In this document: positions 45,226-53,434 of the stretch, piece after piece
Layout: the number at the start of each line of letters is the position of its first letter
Numbering within the stretch: the stretch's first letter is position 1
Origin: DATFVA01 sp963764235
GTDB taxonomy: Bacteria; Bacteroidota; Ignavibacteria; Ignavibacteriales; Ignavibacteriaceae
NCBI GenBank assembly: GCA_963764235.1
Contig: CAVXRO010000014.1
Location: 496,001 to 560,000 of the forward strand
Direction: 5' to 3'
DNA: 64,000 bases
Position numbers and translations under genes: made by a program
The notes under the pieces: model-generated
Seen by the model: the letters and a program-made list of their open reading frames with translations, nothing else
What the model was told of the DNA's origin: nothing
The model's database searches: none

Positions 45226-45675
45226 TTATTTCTCTTTAATGTATCTCATTTCAGCATATTTAGTTGTGAAACCGATACGCTCATAAAGGCGTTTAGCAGG
45301 ATTCTCGTATTCAACATGAAGCTTTACATCACCGTCAGCCATAGAAATTGCCTTATCGATTATTTCCCTACCGTAGCCTTTTCCCCTGAACCTGGAATCG
45401 ACTGCGACATATACAAGTGCATTTTCGGGAATATAACCGGACATACCGGTATTATTCATTACCAGCACACCGATGAGTTCATCATCATTATAAGCTGCCA
45501 GCAGGAAACCTCCGCAGCCTTTTTCATCAGAGAAGGCATAATCGATTGATTTCCCTATGGCTTCTTTCGAATCACCAAACTTATCCAGATGCCGGAAAAG
45601 GAAATCGATAAACTCATCCCTTGGAAGTTCTTTATCGAAGTCATTTTCTTTTCTTATTCTTTTAAATCTTAACAT
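45226..45675 (-). CDS. GNAT-family N-acetyltransferase
   Basis: The 149-residue protein is a GNAT: LVYVAVDSRFRGKGYGREII gives the acetyl-CoA loop (RGKGYG) and KLHVEYENPAKRLYERIGF the usual NPA-Y-GF end. It should transfer an acetyl group to an amine. As first gene of the racemase/symporter/M20 operon, it may acetylate the same amino acid that the M20 enzyme would deacetylate, perhaps as a resolving or detoxifying step. Substrate is unknown. Confidence 0.85.
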   Translation of the reverse strand: MLRFKRIRKENDFDKELPRDEFIDFLFRHLDKFGDSKEAIGKSIDYAFSDEKGCGGFLLAAYNDDELIGVLVMNNTGMSGYIPENALVYVAVDSRFRGKGYGREIIDKAISMADGDVKLHVEYENPAKRLYERIGFTTKYAEMRYIKEK

Positions 45676-45750
45676 TATTACTCCTGAATTTTTATATAAT
45701 AGTCCTCACCCGCTCCGGAATACAGAACAGATAATAATATTTAATTAGTA

Positions 45751-45990
45751 TTAGTTATACCTGAATGAAACGAATAGTTTGAGAAAGGAATACTTCAACG
45801 GGGTTAGATTTATCTCTCCGAAAGAACGCGTATTCCCGCAGGGAGCAAGATCAGGCATTCTCTGCTGGTAAATTCCGATATCTGCTCTGAACAGATTAAG
45901 AAAGGGCACAACAAAAGTTTTTTTTATGAAATTTGTATAACAAATATAACAAAAATCATCTAAAAATTCAGGTTTTGTGCCAATCATCAT
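45751..45990 (-). other. Doubtful 79-codon reading, possible remnant
   Basis: The frame encodes 79 residues and ends in LFVSFRYN, an aromatic tail like those of outer-membrane barrels, but the first 30 residues look non-coding and there is no ribosome site. It may be the remnant C-terminus of a membrane protein. I do not count it as a gene. Confidence 0.25.
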
Positions 45991-46003
45991 TAGTATTCAC
46001 GGC

Positions 46004-46032
46004 TTGTACGGTAATAACAGCACAGTTATGAT
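46004..46032 (+). promoter_or_regulatory. Sigma-70-like promoter of the small membrane peptide gene
   Basis: TTGTAC (46004-46009) and TATGAT (46027-46032) are spaced by exactly 17 nt. The start of transcription would be near 46039, about 30 nt before the ATG of the 45-residue protein. Bacteroidota promoters often differ from this consensus, so it needs support. Confidence 0.5.
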
Positions 46033-46068
46033 CTTATGTCTATCTTCTACATAAAAAGGAAGGATATT

Positions 46069-46206
46069 ATGCGTGCCAAAAAGATGAAAAAGAAGTTATC
46101 GAAAATCAAGAAAATAGCAGGTTATACCTCAACCTTTGCAGCTGTAGGAATTTTACTAACCACACTTGTACAAAAAGTAAGAAAGAAAAAGGATAATCCT
46201 GATTAA
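46069..46206 (+). CDS. 45-residue basic single-pass membrane peptide
   Basis: A small open frame starts at an ATG with AAGGAAGG six bases upstream and ends in TAA. The peptide begins with MRAKKMKKKLSKIKKIAGYT, followed by one hydrophobic stretch (about 21-34) and a basic tail, VQKVRKKKDNPD. It is the only gene on the plus strand for more than 50 kb around and has its own promoter and terminator. A hydrophobic core flanked by Lys/Arg recalls small membrane peptides or type I toxin-like peptides, but no family is recognised. Its role is unknown. Confidence 0.65.
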   Translation: MRAKKMKKKLSKIKKIAGYTSTFAAVGILLTTLVQKVRKKKDNPD

Positions 46207-46274
46207 CAAATAAATTTTTTTTACACCTGTTCATTTTTTTTGTTGACAATGAATGAGTTTCTTTTGAAATTATC

Positions 46275-46357
46275 GCAGGTTCTTTCAAGAGGTTACCCCT
46301 GCCTCTTGATGGTAAATGAATCTGACCCGCTGAGGATCCCCCTTCGGCGGGTTTTTT
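46275..46357 (+). terminator. Structured 3' region and terminator of the small peptide transcript
   Basis: CAAGAGG (46286-46292) pairs with CCTCTTG (46302-46308), and GCAGG (46275-46279) can pair with CCTGC (46298-46302) so that the two helices would interleave as a pseudoknot. Next, CCCGC (46326-46330) and GCGGG (46347-46351) form a hairpin followed by TTTTTT (46352-46357), a good Rho-independent terminator. A TTGACA at 46243-46248 might start a separate small RNA, but no clear -10 follows. Confidence 0.6.
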
Positions 46358-46474
46358 ATTTTAGATCGGACCCAATAGAGACGATGAATCACAGGATATA
46401 AAATCCTGACTGATTAAGATTAAGGTATGAATCTTGGAGTCCGGAATGGTTATTGAGAAGGGTGAAAATTAATA

Positions 46475-47494
46475 CTACGGGTTAAGGTATATACCATATC
46501 CCCTGAAACCAGGGGATACCTGGATTGCCGGTAATGGAAAATGCAGGTAATCGAAATAACCTAAAAGTGAATTGAGAAAATCATTGTCGGGTTTGAATAA
46601 TTTCTGCAGACTGATATCAGGAGAAATTATAATGATATAATCTCCATTACCATGTCCGTCAAGGTTTTTGACCGAAAGTCCCGCAGCAATATACATGAAA
46701 TCAGGCCAGAAGGATCTGATACTCTGAGGAATATAATTCCTTATATTCACACTCAGCCAGAATGTCTGGCCTTCATAATCATCTGTAAAGAATTGATCTT
46801 GTTGATTGATGCCATCAATATTACTGAAATATGGATTTTTCGAAGGCCAGTAACTCCATTTGAAATTAAAATCTTTTAAGAATTCAACTTTGGTTTGCAA
46901 ATACGGATAGAAAGCTCCAATTAAATCAGCGGTCATATCACCTGGATCGAAACCCCAGTAAGGAGCAAATCCATCTTTGATCTCAATTCCTGTATAAACA
47001 ATTGTACTTAGGATCCCCCCATATAACAAGGCTCCATCTTCATCTAAACCTGACCATTTCAAACCCAGTCCAAATCCTTCAGTAAATAATACAGCCCCAT
47101 AGAGATGACCAACTTTATCAATATTCTTAACATACTTATCATCATAAGAAAAATGAAATTTCCTTGAAGTATCCTTCCACCAGGCGGTTTTCATACGCAG
47201 GTAGAATCCTCCTAAAAATGCCAGAGATGAGCCGCTGACAATTCCGAGGCGGTAATAATTAACTTTATCTCGAGTAGCGAAAGTATTAATTAAGGATTTG
47301 ACTGAATCTAAATGGCCGGAATTATAGAGTCTGTTCTCCGGCTGAAAAATACCCCTGAATGCAGGATCTTTAATGAATAATGTTTTCCTGGAGGTGTTAC
47401 TAAAGTCTGATGAACTTTGCGCAAAGGAAGGACTGCCAATCCCCAACGTAAGGAGAATTACCGGAATGAGTCTGAAAATCGTCTTGAACACCAC
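46475..47494 (-). CDS. DUF2279-family predicted periplasmic or outer-membrane protein
   Basis: The 339-residue protein has a signal peptide (about 1-25, ending PSFAQ) and the DUF2279 core: VNYYRLGIVSGSSLAFLGGF, KNIDKVGHLYGAVLFTEGFG and IEIKDGFAPYWGFDPGDMTADLIGAF, where conserved His, Gly and Asp stand. Family members are predicted lipoproteins or outer-membrane proteins of unknown function. It stands alone, reading away from the prfB gene 100 nt upstream. No catalytic residue is proposed. Confidence 0.78.
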   Translation of the reverse strand: MVFKTIFRLIPVILLTLGIGSPSFAQSSSDFSNTSRKTLFIKDPAFRGIFQPENRLYNSGHLDSVKSLINTFATRDKVNYYRLGIVSGSSLAFLGGFYLRMKTAWWKDTSRKFHFSYDDKYVKNIDKVGHLYGAVLFTEGFGLGLKWSGLDEDGALLYGGILSTIVYTGIEIKDGFAPYWGFDPGDMTADLIGAFYPYLQTKVEFLKDFNFKWSYWPSKNPYFSNIDGINQQDQFFTDDYEGQTFWLSVNIRNYIPQSIRSFWPDFMYIAAGLSVKNLDGHGNGDYIIIISPDISLQKLFKPDNDFLNSLLGYFDYLHFPLPAIQVSPGFRGYGIYLNP

Positions 47495-47597
47495 TTCCTC
47501 TAAATTACTGGTAGAACCTATCCGGGAACATATGCGAATTTGGGTATTATATATTTTTATATCAAGGTATTCCTGCTGTCCAGAAAGAAAATTAAAA

Positions 47598-48699
47598 TTA
47601 ATTCTGACTGAACTTCATTAAGAAAGCCTTGATAAACCTGTTGATGTCGCCGTCCATTACCGATTGTACATCAGAGGTTTCTTCGTCAGTCCTGTGGTCC
47701 TTCACCATATTATAAGGATGAAAAACATAAGAGCGGATCTGACTTCCCCACTCGATCTTCATCTTGCTCTTTTCAACTTCATCCAGTTCTGCTTCCTGCT
47801 TCTCTTTTTCTATCTGATAAAGTTTCGACTTCAGAAGCTTCATTGCGTTTGTCCTGTTCTGAAGCTGTGATCTCTCACTCTGGCATGCTGCAACGGTACC
47901 TGTTGGAATATGAGTTATACGCACAGCAGTCTCAACTTTATTGACGTTCTGTCCTCCTTTACCGCCCGACCTGTAAGTATCGACGCGAAGATCGGCGGGA
48001 TTTATTTCAATCTCGATAGTATCATCAACTTCGGGAATCACGAACACAGATGCGAAGGATGTATGTCTTCTTTTATTCGCATCGAAAGGAGAAATCCTGA
48101 CAAGGCGATGGACACCATTCTCAGCCTTTAAGTATCCGTATGCAAATTCTCCCTGAACCTCTATAGAGACGCTCTTAATACCAGCACCATCCCCCTCGAG
48201 CATATCAAGAATGGTCATTTTGTAATCGTTTTGTTCGCCCCAGCGAAGGTACATACGCATTAGCATTTCCGCCCAATCCTGCGCCTCTGTACCGCCTGCT
48301 CCAGAATGTATTGACAGGATACAGTTTTTATCATCATCATGCCCGCTGAGCATATTTTTGAATTCAGCTTCCTCAACAGCTTGTTTAAGGGATCCCAGCT
48401 CACTTTCCATATCGCCCCTGAAGGATTCATCCTCTTCCATTTCAGCAAGCTGGATGAACTCTTTAAGTGCCGAAGCTTTTTTATCAAGCTCCTTCCACAG
48501 GTTAACCCAGTTCTCTAGTGATTTAATTTCCTGAAGGATCTTCTGCGCCCCCATTTGATCATTCCAGAAATCAGGCTGTGTGGTCTGGTTCTGCAGTTCT
48601 TTTATCTTTGAATCTTTTGTCTCGACGTCAAAGATAACCTCTTAATATCTCAATTCTTCTCCTGCATTCTTCAAGCTGCTTTAATTCATCTTCGTACAT
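47598..48699 (-). CDS. prfB: Peptide chain release factor 2 with programmed +1 frameshift
   Basis: RF2 releases the finished protein at UGA and UAA stops. The gene starts at the ATG at 48697-48699, runs 23 codons to RGYL and meets an in-frame TGA at 48628-48630. The context GAGGTTATCTTTGAC carries the classic CTT TGA C slip site and a Shine-Dalgarno-like GAGGTT just before it, so ribosomes shift +1 when RF2 is low, which is autoregulation. After the shift the product is about 366 residues, the RF2 length. YRSGGKGGQNVNKVETAVR holds the GGQ motif that triggers hydrolysis. If the frameshift is ignored, a truncated start at 48554 would be called. Confidence 0.96.
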
Positions 48700-48725
48700 T
48701 TATTTCTCTTCAAAATTTTTATTTA

Positions 48726-49040
48726 TTACTCAACATCCAGCTCCATCCGGAGGAGGGCTGCAGCAAGTGTTTTGCCCTGTGCGTCGTGCTTCAAAGAAAC
48801 TGTGCCGCCACCGCCTAAGGTTTTATTTAATATAAAGTTAAGAGCTCTTATATTAGGAAGTTCATAACGTTCAACTTCTCCGAAACAAATTCCTTTGAAA
48901 TGCTCTTTAACCCGCTCCCGGGTCAGGTTCTTCTTAATAATCTCATATCCCTTATCATCGTAAGCTATAATTCCAACATTAGCTGCGTCTCCCTTGTCGC
49001 CGCTCCTGCCATGGGCAATATCTAAAAGTCTTTTCTTCAT
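48726..49040 (-). CDS. AtuA-like C-terminal domain as a separate protein
   Basis: This 104-residue protein matches the ferredoxin-fold domain usually fused to the C-terminus of AtuA: LLDIAHGRSGDKGDAANVGI at the start, FGEVERYELPNIRALNFIL and ALGGGGTVSL-like LNKTLGGGGTVSLKHDAQGK. Its ATG shares one base with the stop of the AtuA gene before it (TAATG), so the pair is translated together. It probably joins the larger protein as its second subunit. Function follows AtuA. Confidence 0.88.
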   Translation of the reverse strand: MKKRLLDIAHGRSGDKGDAANVGIIAYDDKGYEIIKKNLTRERVKEHFKGICFGEVERYELPNIRALNFILNKTLGGGGTVSLKHDAQGKTLAAALLRMELDVE

Positions 49041-50410
49041 TATTTCAGCTCCAGTATTTTAACCCGGGGTTCAACTAATTTTTTAGGTATCAATGCAGGC
49101 CAGTATGCTATTACCTCACCCGGTCTGGGACGGCCGCCTGCAAATCCTGTAACGCTTGGGGGACCTGTAAGAATTAGAGGAGCGATCTCCATACCGAATC
49201 TTTTTAGTGATTCATAATTTTTGGATCGTACGGCTACCCTAAGCATTACTTCGTTAATCTTGTCTTCATCAATATCAGGAACAAGCGGGCCATGTGTCGA
49301 ATTATAACCTATATACTCTGTCCGGATTTCCTCGAATTTCAGTCCGAGATTCTCCAAGCGCTTCCTAAGTATTTTATCCGCTGCTTTGGCTTTCGTCAGG
49401 GCCTCTGGCCAGGAATAAGTTAGAGATGCAGCAGCAGAAAAACCATCAGAGTATGAGCAGGAAACCTTATAGGAATCAGTTGCTTCCATTCCCTTAACAT
49501 TATAAACACGCACCCTGTCATTACCAAGATCTTCAAGTTTTATCGAGGTAAAATCGGCTACACAATCGGGAGTAATGTAAGATTTCGGATCGCCGATTTC
49601 GTAAACAAGCTGCTCTGCGACCGTTTCAAAAGACACTCTGCCACCAGTTCCGGAATGTTTTGTTATTATGACTTCACCGTTGGGATAAGCCTCTGCAATC
49701 GGGAAGCCTATCTCTGCCATATTCTCAATTGATTTCCAGTCGCCCAGGAAATTACCACCGGATGACTGTGCACCGCACTCCAGAATATGTCCTGCCACTG
49801 TACCGGCAGACATTAAATTATAATTATCCTTCTCCCATCCGAACTCATATATCATTGGAGCCAGAGTCAACCCGGTATCTGTTGTCCTCCCTGTAATAAC
49901 AATATCGGCTCCGCGTTTAAGTGCCTCAACTATCGGGAAAGCACCAAAGTATACATTGGCACTAACCAGCTTATCCTTATAAGGAAGAATAGATTCACCA
50001 GTATCCATATTGTTAAGCTCACAGCCGTCGGAAATAATCTCATCGATGTTATCGCGAATATCATCTCCGATAACCACCGCGATATCCAGTTTTTTGATAT
50101 TTAGAGCCATTGCTATCTCAAGTATAGCGTCTGCACAGGCGATTGGGTTAACTCCACCGCCATTCGTTATTATCTTAATTCCCTTTTCCACACAGATCGG
50201 CAGAATTCTTTTCATCAGGTCGGGAAGGTCTCTGGCGTACCCAAGATTTGGATTTCTCATCTTTTGTTTCTGAAGAATTGACATAGTAACCTCTGCCAGG
50301 TAGTCCATTACCAAGTAGTCTACTTCACCTTTGGTAACCTGGTTGTAGGGAGCATCAATGAGGTCTCCCCAGAAACCTTGTCCGGAGGCTATTCTTATTT
50401 TATCTTTCAA
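49040..50410 (-). CDS. AtuA-family (DUF1446) acyclic terpene utilisation-like protein
   Basis: The 456-residue protein has the AtuA/DUF1446 pattern: RIASGQGFWGDLIDAP, YLVMDYLAEVTMSILQKQK, KIITNGGGVNPIACADA, VYFGAFPIVEALKRGADIVI, TGRTTDTGLTLAPMIYEFGW and ITKHSGTGGRVSFETVAEQL. In pseudomonads AtuA belongs to acyclic terpene breakdown, but most homologues are uncharacterised. The C-terminal domain is a separate gene immediately after it. The HMG-CoA synthase/thiolase/DUF35 operon ends just upstream, separated by a terminator. Metabolism of an acyl-CoA or branched hydroxy acid is possible. Confidence 0.85.
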   Translation of the reverse strand: MKDKIRIASGQGFWGDLIDAPYNQVTKGEVDYLVMDYLAEVTMSILQKQKMRNPNLGYARDLPDLMKRILPICVEKGIKIITNGGGVNPIACADAILEIAMALNIKKLDIAVVIGDDIRDNIDEIISDGCELNNMDTGESILPYKDKLVSANVYFGAFPIVEALKRGADIVITGRTTDTGLTLAPMIYEFGWEKDNYNLMSAGTVAGHILECGAQSSGGNFLGDWKSIENMAEIGFPIAEAYPNGEVIITKHSGTGGRVSFETVAEQLVYEIGDPKSYITPDCVADFTSIKLEDLGNDRVRVYNVKGMEATDSYKVSCSYSDGFSAAASLTYSWPEALTKAKAADKILRKRLENLGLKFEEIRTEYIGYNSTHGPLVPDIDEDKINEVMLRVAVRSKNYESLKRFGMEIAPLILTGPPSVTGFAGGRPRPGEVIAYWPALIPKKLVEPRVKILELK

Positions 50411-50515
50411 TTAATATCACTCCGATAATTATTATTGCATAATATAATGTATTTTTTTTAATTCCTTTATGATTAACCAATACAAGGGGCAACCAGGAAG
50501 GATGAATTCTTTGAA

Positions 50516-50567
50516 ATAAAAAGAGACAAAATTTTCAGTAATGATAAGACTTAAAACTTTGTCTCTT
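50516..50567 (-). terminator. Terminator of the HMG-CoA synthase-like operon
   Basis: AAGAGACAAA (50521-50530) and TTTGTCTCTT (50558-50567) are perfectly complementary. Inner TTTT and AAAA can extend the stem. On the minus strand the hairpin is followed by TTTATTTC. It lies about 65 nt after the DUF35 gene. Confidence 0.75.
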
Positions 50568-50629
50568 CAAAATTCTAAATCAAATGATTAAAAACCTTCA
50601 TATGATTCAGAAATATAGATCACGCAGAA

Positions 50630-51019
50630 TTAAATTACAACCGCCTTATAACCATAGCAATGAAGACCAGACTTTCCTTCGTCCTGTATCTTTCTGAATA
50701 TGATCCTCACTTTTTGCCCTATCTCAACCTTATTCACATCGATATCAGCAATCTGCATCGTTAATCTCACTCCATCATTCAATTCTACAATTCCAACTGC
50801 ATACGGTGTCTCCTGTGAGAAATTTGCAGGACCCACCCTGATAATTGTATACGTCAAGATCTTCCCTGTATCTGAGAGTTTAACCATTTCAAACTCTTTC
50901 GATTTACACTCACCGCAGTAACCCCGCGGGGGGAAGTACACTTTACCGCATTTACTGCAGCGGCCAGCTTCCAGCCTGTAGCGCTGTGGTATTTCACGGA
51001 AATATCTTGGACTAATCAT
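50630..51019 (-). CDS. DUF35-type Zn-ribbon/OB-fold protein
   Basis: The 129-residue protein has a rubredoxin-like zinc ribbon with Cys at 21, 24, 35 and 38 (CSKCGKVYFPPRGYCGECKS), then an OB fold (KILTYTIIRVGPANFSQETP, YAVGIVELNDGVRL). In archaea this protein forms the scaffold of the acetyl-CoA acetyltransferase/HMG-CoA synthase complex. Here it follows the thiolase gene with a 4-nt overlap and the HMG-CoA synthase gene precedes both, so the same complex is likely. It has no catalytic role of its own in the archaeal model. Confidence 0.92.
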   Translation of the reverse strand: MISPRYFREIPQRYRLEAGRCSKCGKVYFPPRGYCGECKSKEFEMVKLSDTGKILTYTIIRVGPANFSQETPYAVGIVELNDGVRLTMQIADIDVNKVEIGQKVRIIFRKIQDEGKSGLHCYGYKAVVI

Positions 51020-52167
51020 ATTGCCTCCAATATATGTATTACACAGCTTGCACCGGATCCGCCCATATTCTGAGCCATTCCGATATGTGCGTTTTTAACC
51101 TGACGTGCACCTGCTTTTCCCTGGAGTTGTTCATGCAGTTCAACGATCTGAGCTATACCGGTTGCTCCTACCGGGTGACCTTTGGACTTTAAACCGCCAC
51201 TAGTATTTATAGGAATTTTTCCAGATTCCAGAGAGGTAAGACCCTCTTCAACTGAAGGTCCTCCGCATCCTTTATCAAAGAATCCAAGGTCTTCACTTAC
51301 AACAATCTCAGCAATACTGAAACAGTCGTGAACCTCAGCGAAATTTATATCCGAAGGTTTAAGGCCTGTCTGCTTATACGCCTTTTCAGCTGCTCTAACC
51401 ACAGCATCCAGGGTGGTTAAGCTTCTTCTGCTATGCAGCGCAATTGTATCGGATGCCTGAGCAGAAGCTCTGACTCTTACAGGTGAATCCGTAAACTTCT
51501 TTGCTATATCCATTGAACACAGGATCACCGCAGCCCCACCGTCACTTACAGGCGAACAGTCGAGCAGACGCAGCGGATCGGCCACGAGTGTTGAGTTAAG
51601 AACTTTATCTATTGTAATTTCAGAACGGAACTGGGCATTAGGATTCTTAGCACCGTTCCGGTGATTCTTCACGGCAACTGCCGCGAGCTGTTCTCTTTTT
51701 GTTTTATACTGGTGCATATGAGCATTTGCGATCATCGCATAAAGACCGGGGAAAGTTATTCCCTGGTACACTTCATACTCCTGGTCAGCTGCAGTAGCTA
51801 ACGTATCTGTAACATCCGCTCCGTCGGTCATCTTTTCTACGCCGCCGGCAAGGACTATGTCACTTTGTCCCGATGCAACTTCAAGATATGCCTGCCTGAA
51901 CGAGACTCCGCCTGAGGCACAGGCAGACTCAACACGTGTGGCAGGAATGGGCGTTACCCCAAGGTAATCAGCCATTACAGCTCCGAGATGTTCCTGGCCT
52001 ACAAATAAGCCACTTGACATACTGCCGACATACATCGAATCGATATGATCAACTCCCGCATCTTCTATAGCCTTTAATGCGGCTTCAACGAAAATATCTT
52101 TTATAGATTTTCCCCAAAGCTCGCCGAACTTTGTCATTCCTACACCAATTACAGCAACTTCTCTCAT
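51016..52167 (-). CDS. Thiolase-family acetyl-CoA acetyltransferase, SCP-x/archaeal type
   Basis: A 383-residue thiolase with catalytic Cys83 in VESACASGG, HDCFSIAEI and the GGLKSKGHPVGATGIAQIVEL box that holds the second set of catalytic His/Cys residues (NMGGSGASC near the end). The sequence pattern is that of the archaeal and SCP-x type rather than the classical PhaA/FadA type. It would condense two acetyl-CoA or cleave a 3-ketoacyl-CoA. It overlaps the DUF35 gene by 4 nt and is 15 nt after the HMG-CoA synthase gene, so the three form an operon. Confidence 0.9.
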   Translation of the reverse strand: MREVAVIGVGMTKFGELWGKSIKDIFVEAALKAIEDAGVDHIDSMYVGSMSSGLFVGQEHLGAVMADYLGVTPIPATRVESACASGGVSFRQAYLEVASGQSDIVLAGGVEKMTDGADVTDTLATAADQEYEVYQGITFPGLYAMIANAHMHQYKTKREQLAAVAVKNHRNGAKNPNAQFRSEITIDKVLNSTLVADPLRLLDCSPVSDGGAAVILCSMDIAKKFTDSPVRVRASAQASDTIALHSRRSLTTLDAVVRAAEKAYKQTGLKPSDINFAEVHDCFSIAEIVVSEDLGFFDKGCGGPSVEEGLTSLESGKIPINTSGGLKSKGHPVGATGIAQIVELHEQLQGKAGARQVKNAHIGMAQNMGGSGASCVIHILEAI

Positions 52168-52182
52168 TTTAATCTCCTCCCT

Positions 52183-53229
52183 CTATTCATTCAAGATTAT
52201 TTTACGACGGAATTTTGCATACTCACCATAATCGAGGTATATCTTATCATTATCAAGCATATCTCTTACTTTAGGTGCTTTATCCTGAATATTCAGTATT
52301 TCATCTGTAACCTGGAAAATAAATCCGTCACTTCCAGCACCGGAACCGAAGGAAACCATAAATATCTTATCCCCCGGTTTTGCCACATCAAGTACTGCCG
52401 ACAATCCCGTAGGAGACGACCCCGAATAAGTATTACCCATCCAGGGAACTATCCACCCGGTTTCAATCTGTTCTTTTGTAAAGCCCAGTTGTTTACCTGC
52501 CATCTGGGGAAATTTCCCGTTAGGCATATGGAATACTGCATATTGAAAATCTTCAGGCTTCATCCCCGATTTTTCAAGAAGGCTCTTTCCTGCATTTACA
52601 ACGTGCCTGAAATATGCAGGCTCTCCGGTAAAACGACCTGCATGTCTGGGATAGAATTCTCCTTCTCTTCTCCAGAAGTCTGGGGTATCTGAAGTATATG
52701 AGTGAGTGAATAAAAATTCAGCGGCAACTTTATTTTTTCCGATTATAAATGCGGATCCTCCTGCTGATGCTGAATATTCGAGAGCATCACCCGGGGCTCC
52801 CTGTGAAGTATCAGCACCTATGGCCAGAGCATACTTCATTTCGCCCGCTTTTACCAGACCGTAAGCCACGTACATTGCTTCCGTACCGGCTTTGCAGGCG
52901 AACTCATAACTTGCAACATGAACATCAGGACCAATACCAAGGGCGTCTATTAAAATTGTACCACTCGGTTTTACGGCATAAGGATGAGACTCCGAGCCAA
53001 TGTAAACCGCACCAATATCCTGAGGATTTATCCCGCACCGCTGCAGCGCATACCTTGCCGCCTGAACTGAGATAGTTATAGTATCTTCATCAAGACCGGG
53101 AACGGTCTTCTCATACAATAACAAACCTCGTTTAATTGCTTCTGGATCGGCTCCCCACTCTTTCGAAATGTTTTCTACTTTAACCCTGTATCGTGGGAGA
53201 TAAGAACCAAATCCGACGATTCCAATCAT
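52183..53229 (-). CDS. HMG-CoA synthase-like enzyme, archaeal type
   Basis: The 348-residue protein is of the archaeal HMG-CoA synthase type: YIGSESHPYAVKPSGTILID (Glu80 candidate), FACKAG with nucleophile Cys112, GADTSQGAPGDALEYSASAG, the His in VFHMPNGKFPQM, and GNTYSGSSPTGLSAVLD. It condenses acetyl-CoA with acetoacetyl-CoA. In archaea it works in a complex with the thiolase and DUF35 proteins encoded directly downstream, which pulls the unfavourable thiolase step. Bacteria rarely carry this set for mevalonate synthesis; a role in another acyl-CoA condensation (for example hydrocarbon or short-chain acid metabolism) is possible. Confidence 0.9.
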   Translation of the reverse strand: MIGIVGFGSYLPRYRVKVENISKEWGADPEAIKRGLLLYEKTVPGLDEDTITISVQAARYALQRCGINPQDIGAVYIGSESHPYAVKPSGTILIDALGIGPDVHVASYEFACKAGTEAMYVAYGLVKAGEMKYALAIGADTSQGAPGDALEYSASAGGSAFIIGKNKVAAEFLFTHSYTSDTPDFWRREGEFYPRHAGRFTGEPAYFRHVVNAGKSLLEKSGMKPEDFQYAVFHMPNGKFPQMAGKQLGFTKEQIETGWIVPWMGNTYSGSSPTGLSAVLDVAKPGDKIFMVSFGSGAGSDGFIFQVTDEILNIQDKAPKVRDMLDNDKIYLDYGEYAKFRRKIILNE

Positions 53230-53434
53230 ATTACTCTCCCTGCATATTTGATGATTAATTAGTTAATTATGAATAACCTATGTCTATCAAATTCATTCAG
53301 GATTATTTTAGAAAGGGAAATATAAATTCAGAACTGAAAATTTTTCCCGCTAAAAATGAATCCTCCCCTATCCCTAATTTATTTCAAAATCAATATATCA
53401 ACTTTTAGTCTAAGTGTAAATCTAAAAGCGGGAT

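Larger units (their letters stand above)
45676..46068. other. Intergenic region before the small plus-strand unit
   Basis: This stretch holds the doubtful minus-strand reading 45751-45990 and a plus-strand promoter at 46004-46032. The left part up to 45750 presumably carries the racemase-operon promoter, which I could not identify with certainty. The rest is AT-rich with no other supported gene. Confidence 0.5.

Noticed and set aside
44983..45549. A 188-codon plus-strand frame opposite the racemase and GNAT genes
   Set aside because: It crosses two well-supported minus-strand genes and has no coding signature of its own.
53340..53395. Imperfect hairpin between the miaA end and the HMG-CoA synthase start
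   Set aside because: GGGAAA and TTTCCC arms pair only partly and no T-run follows on the expected strand, so a terminator is not claimed.
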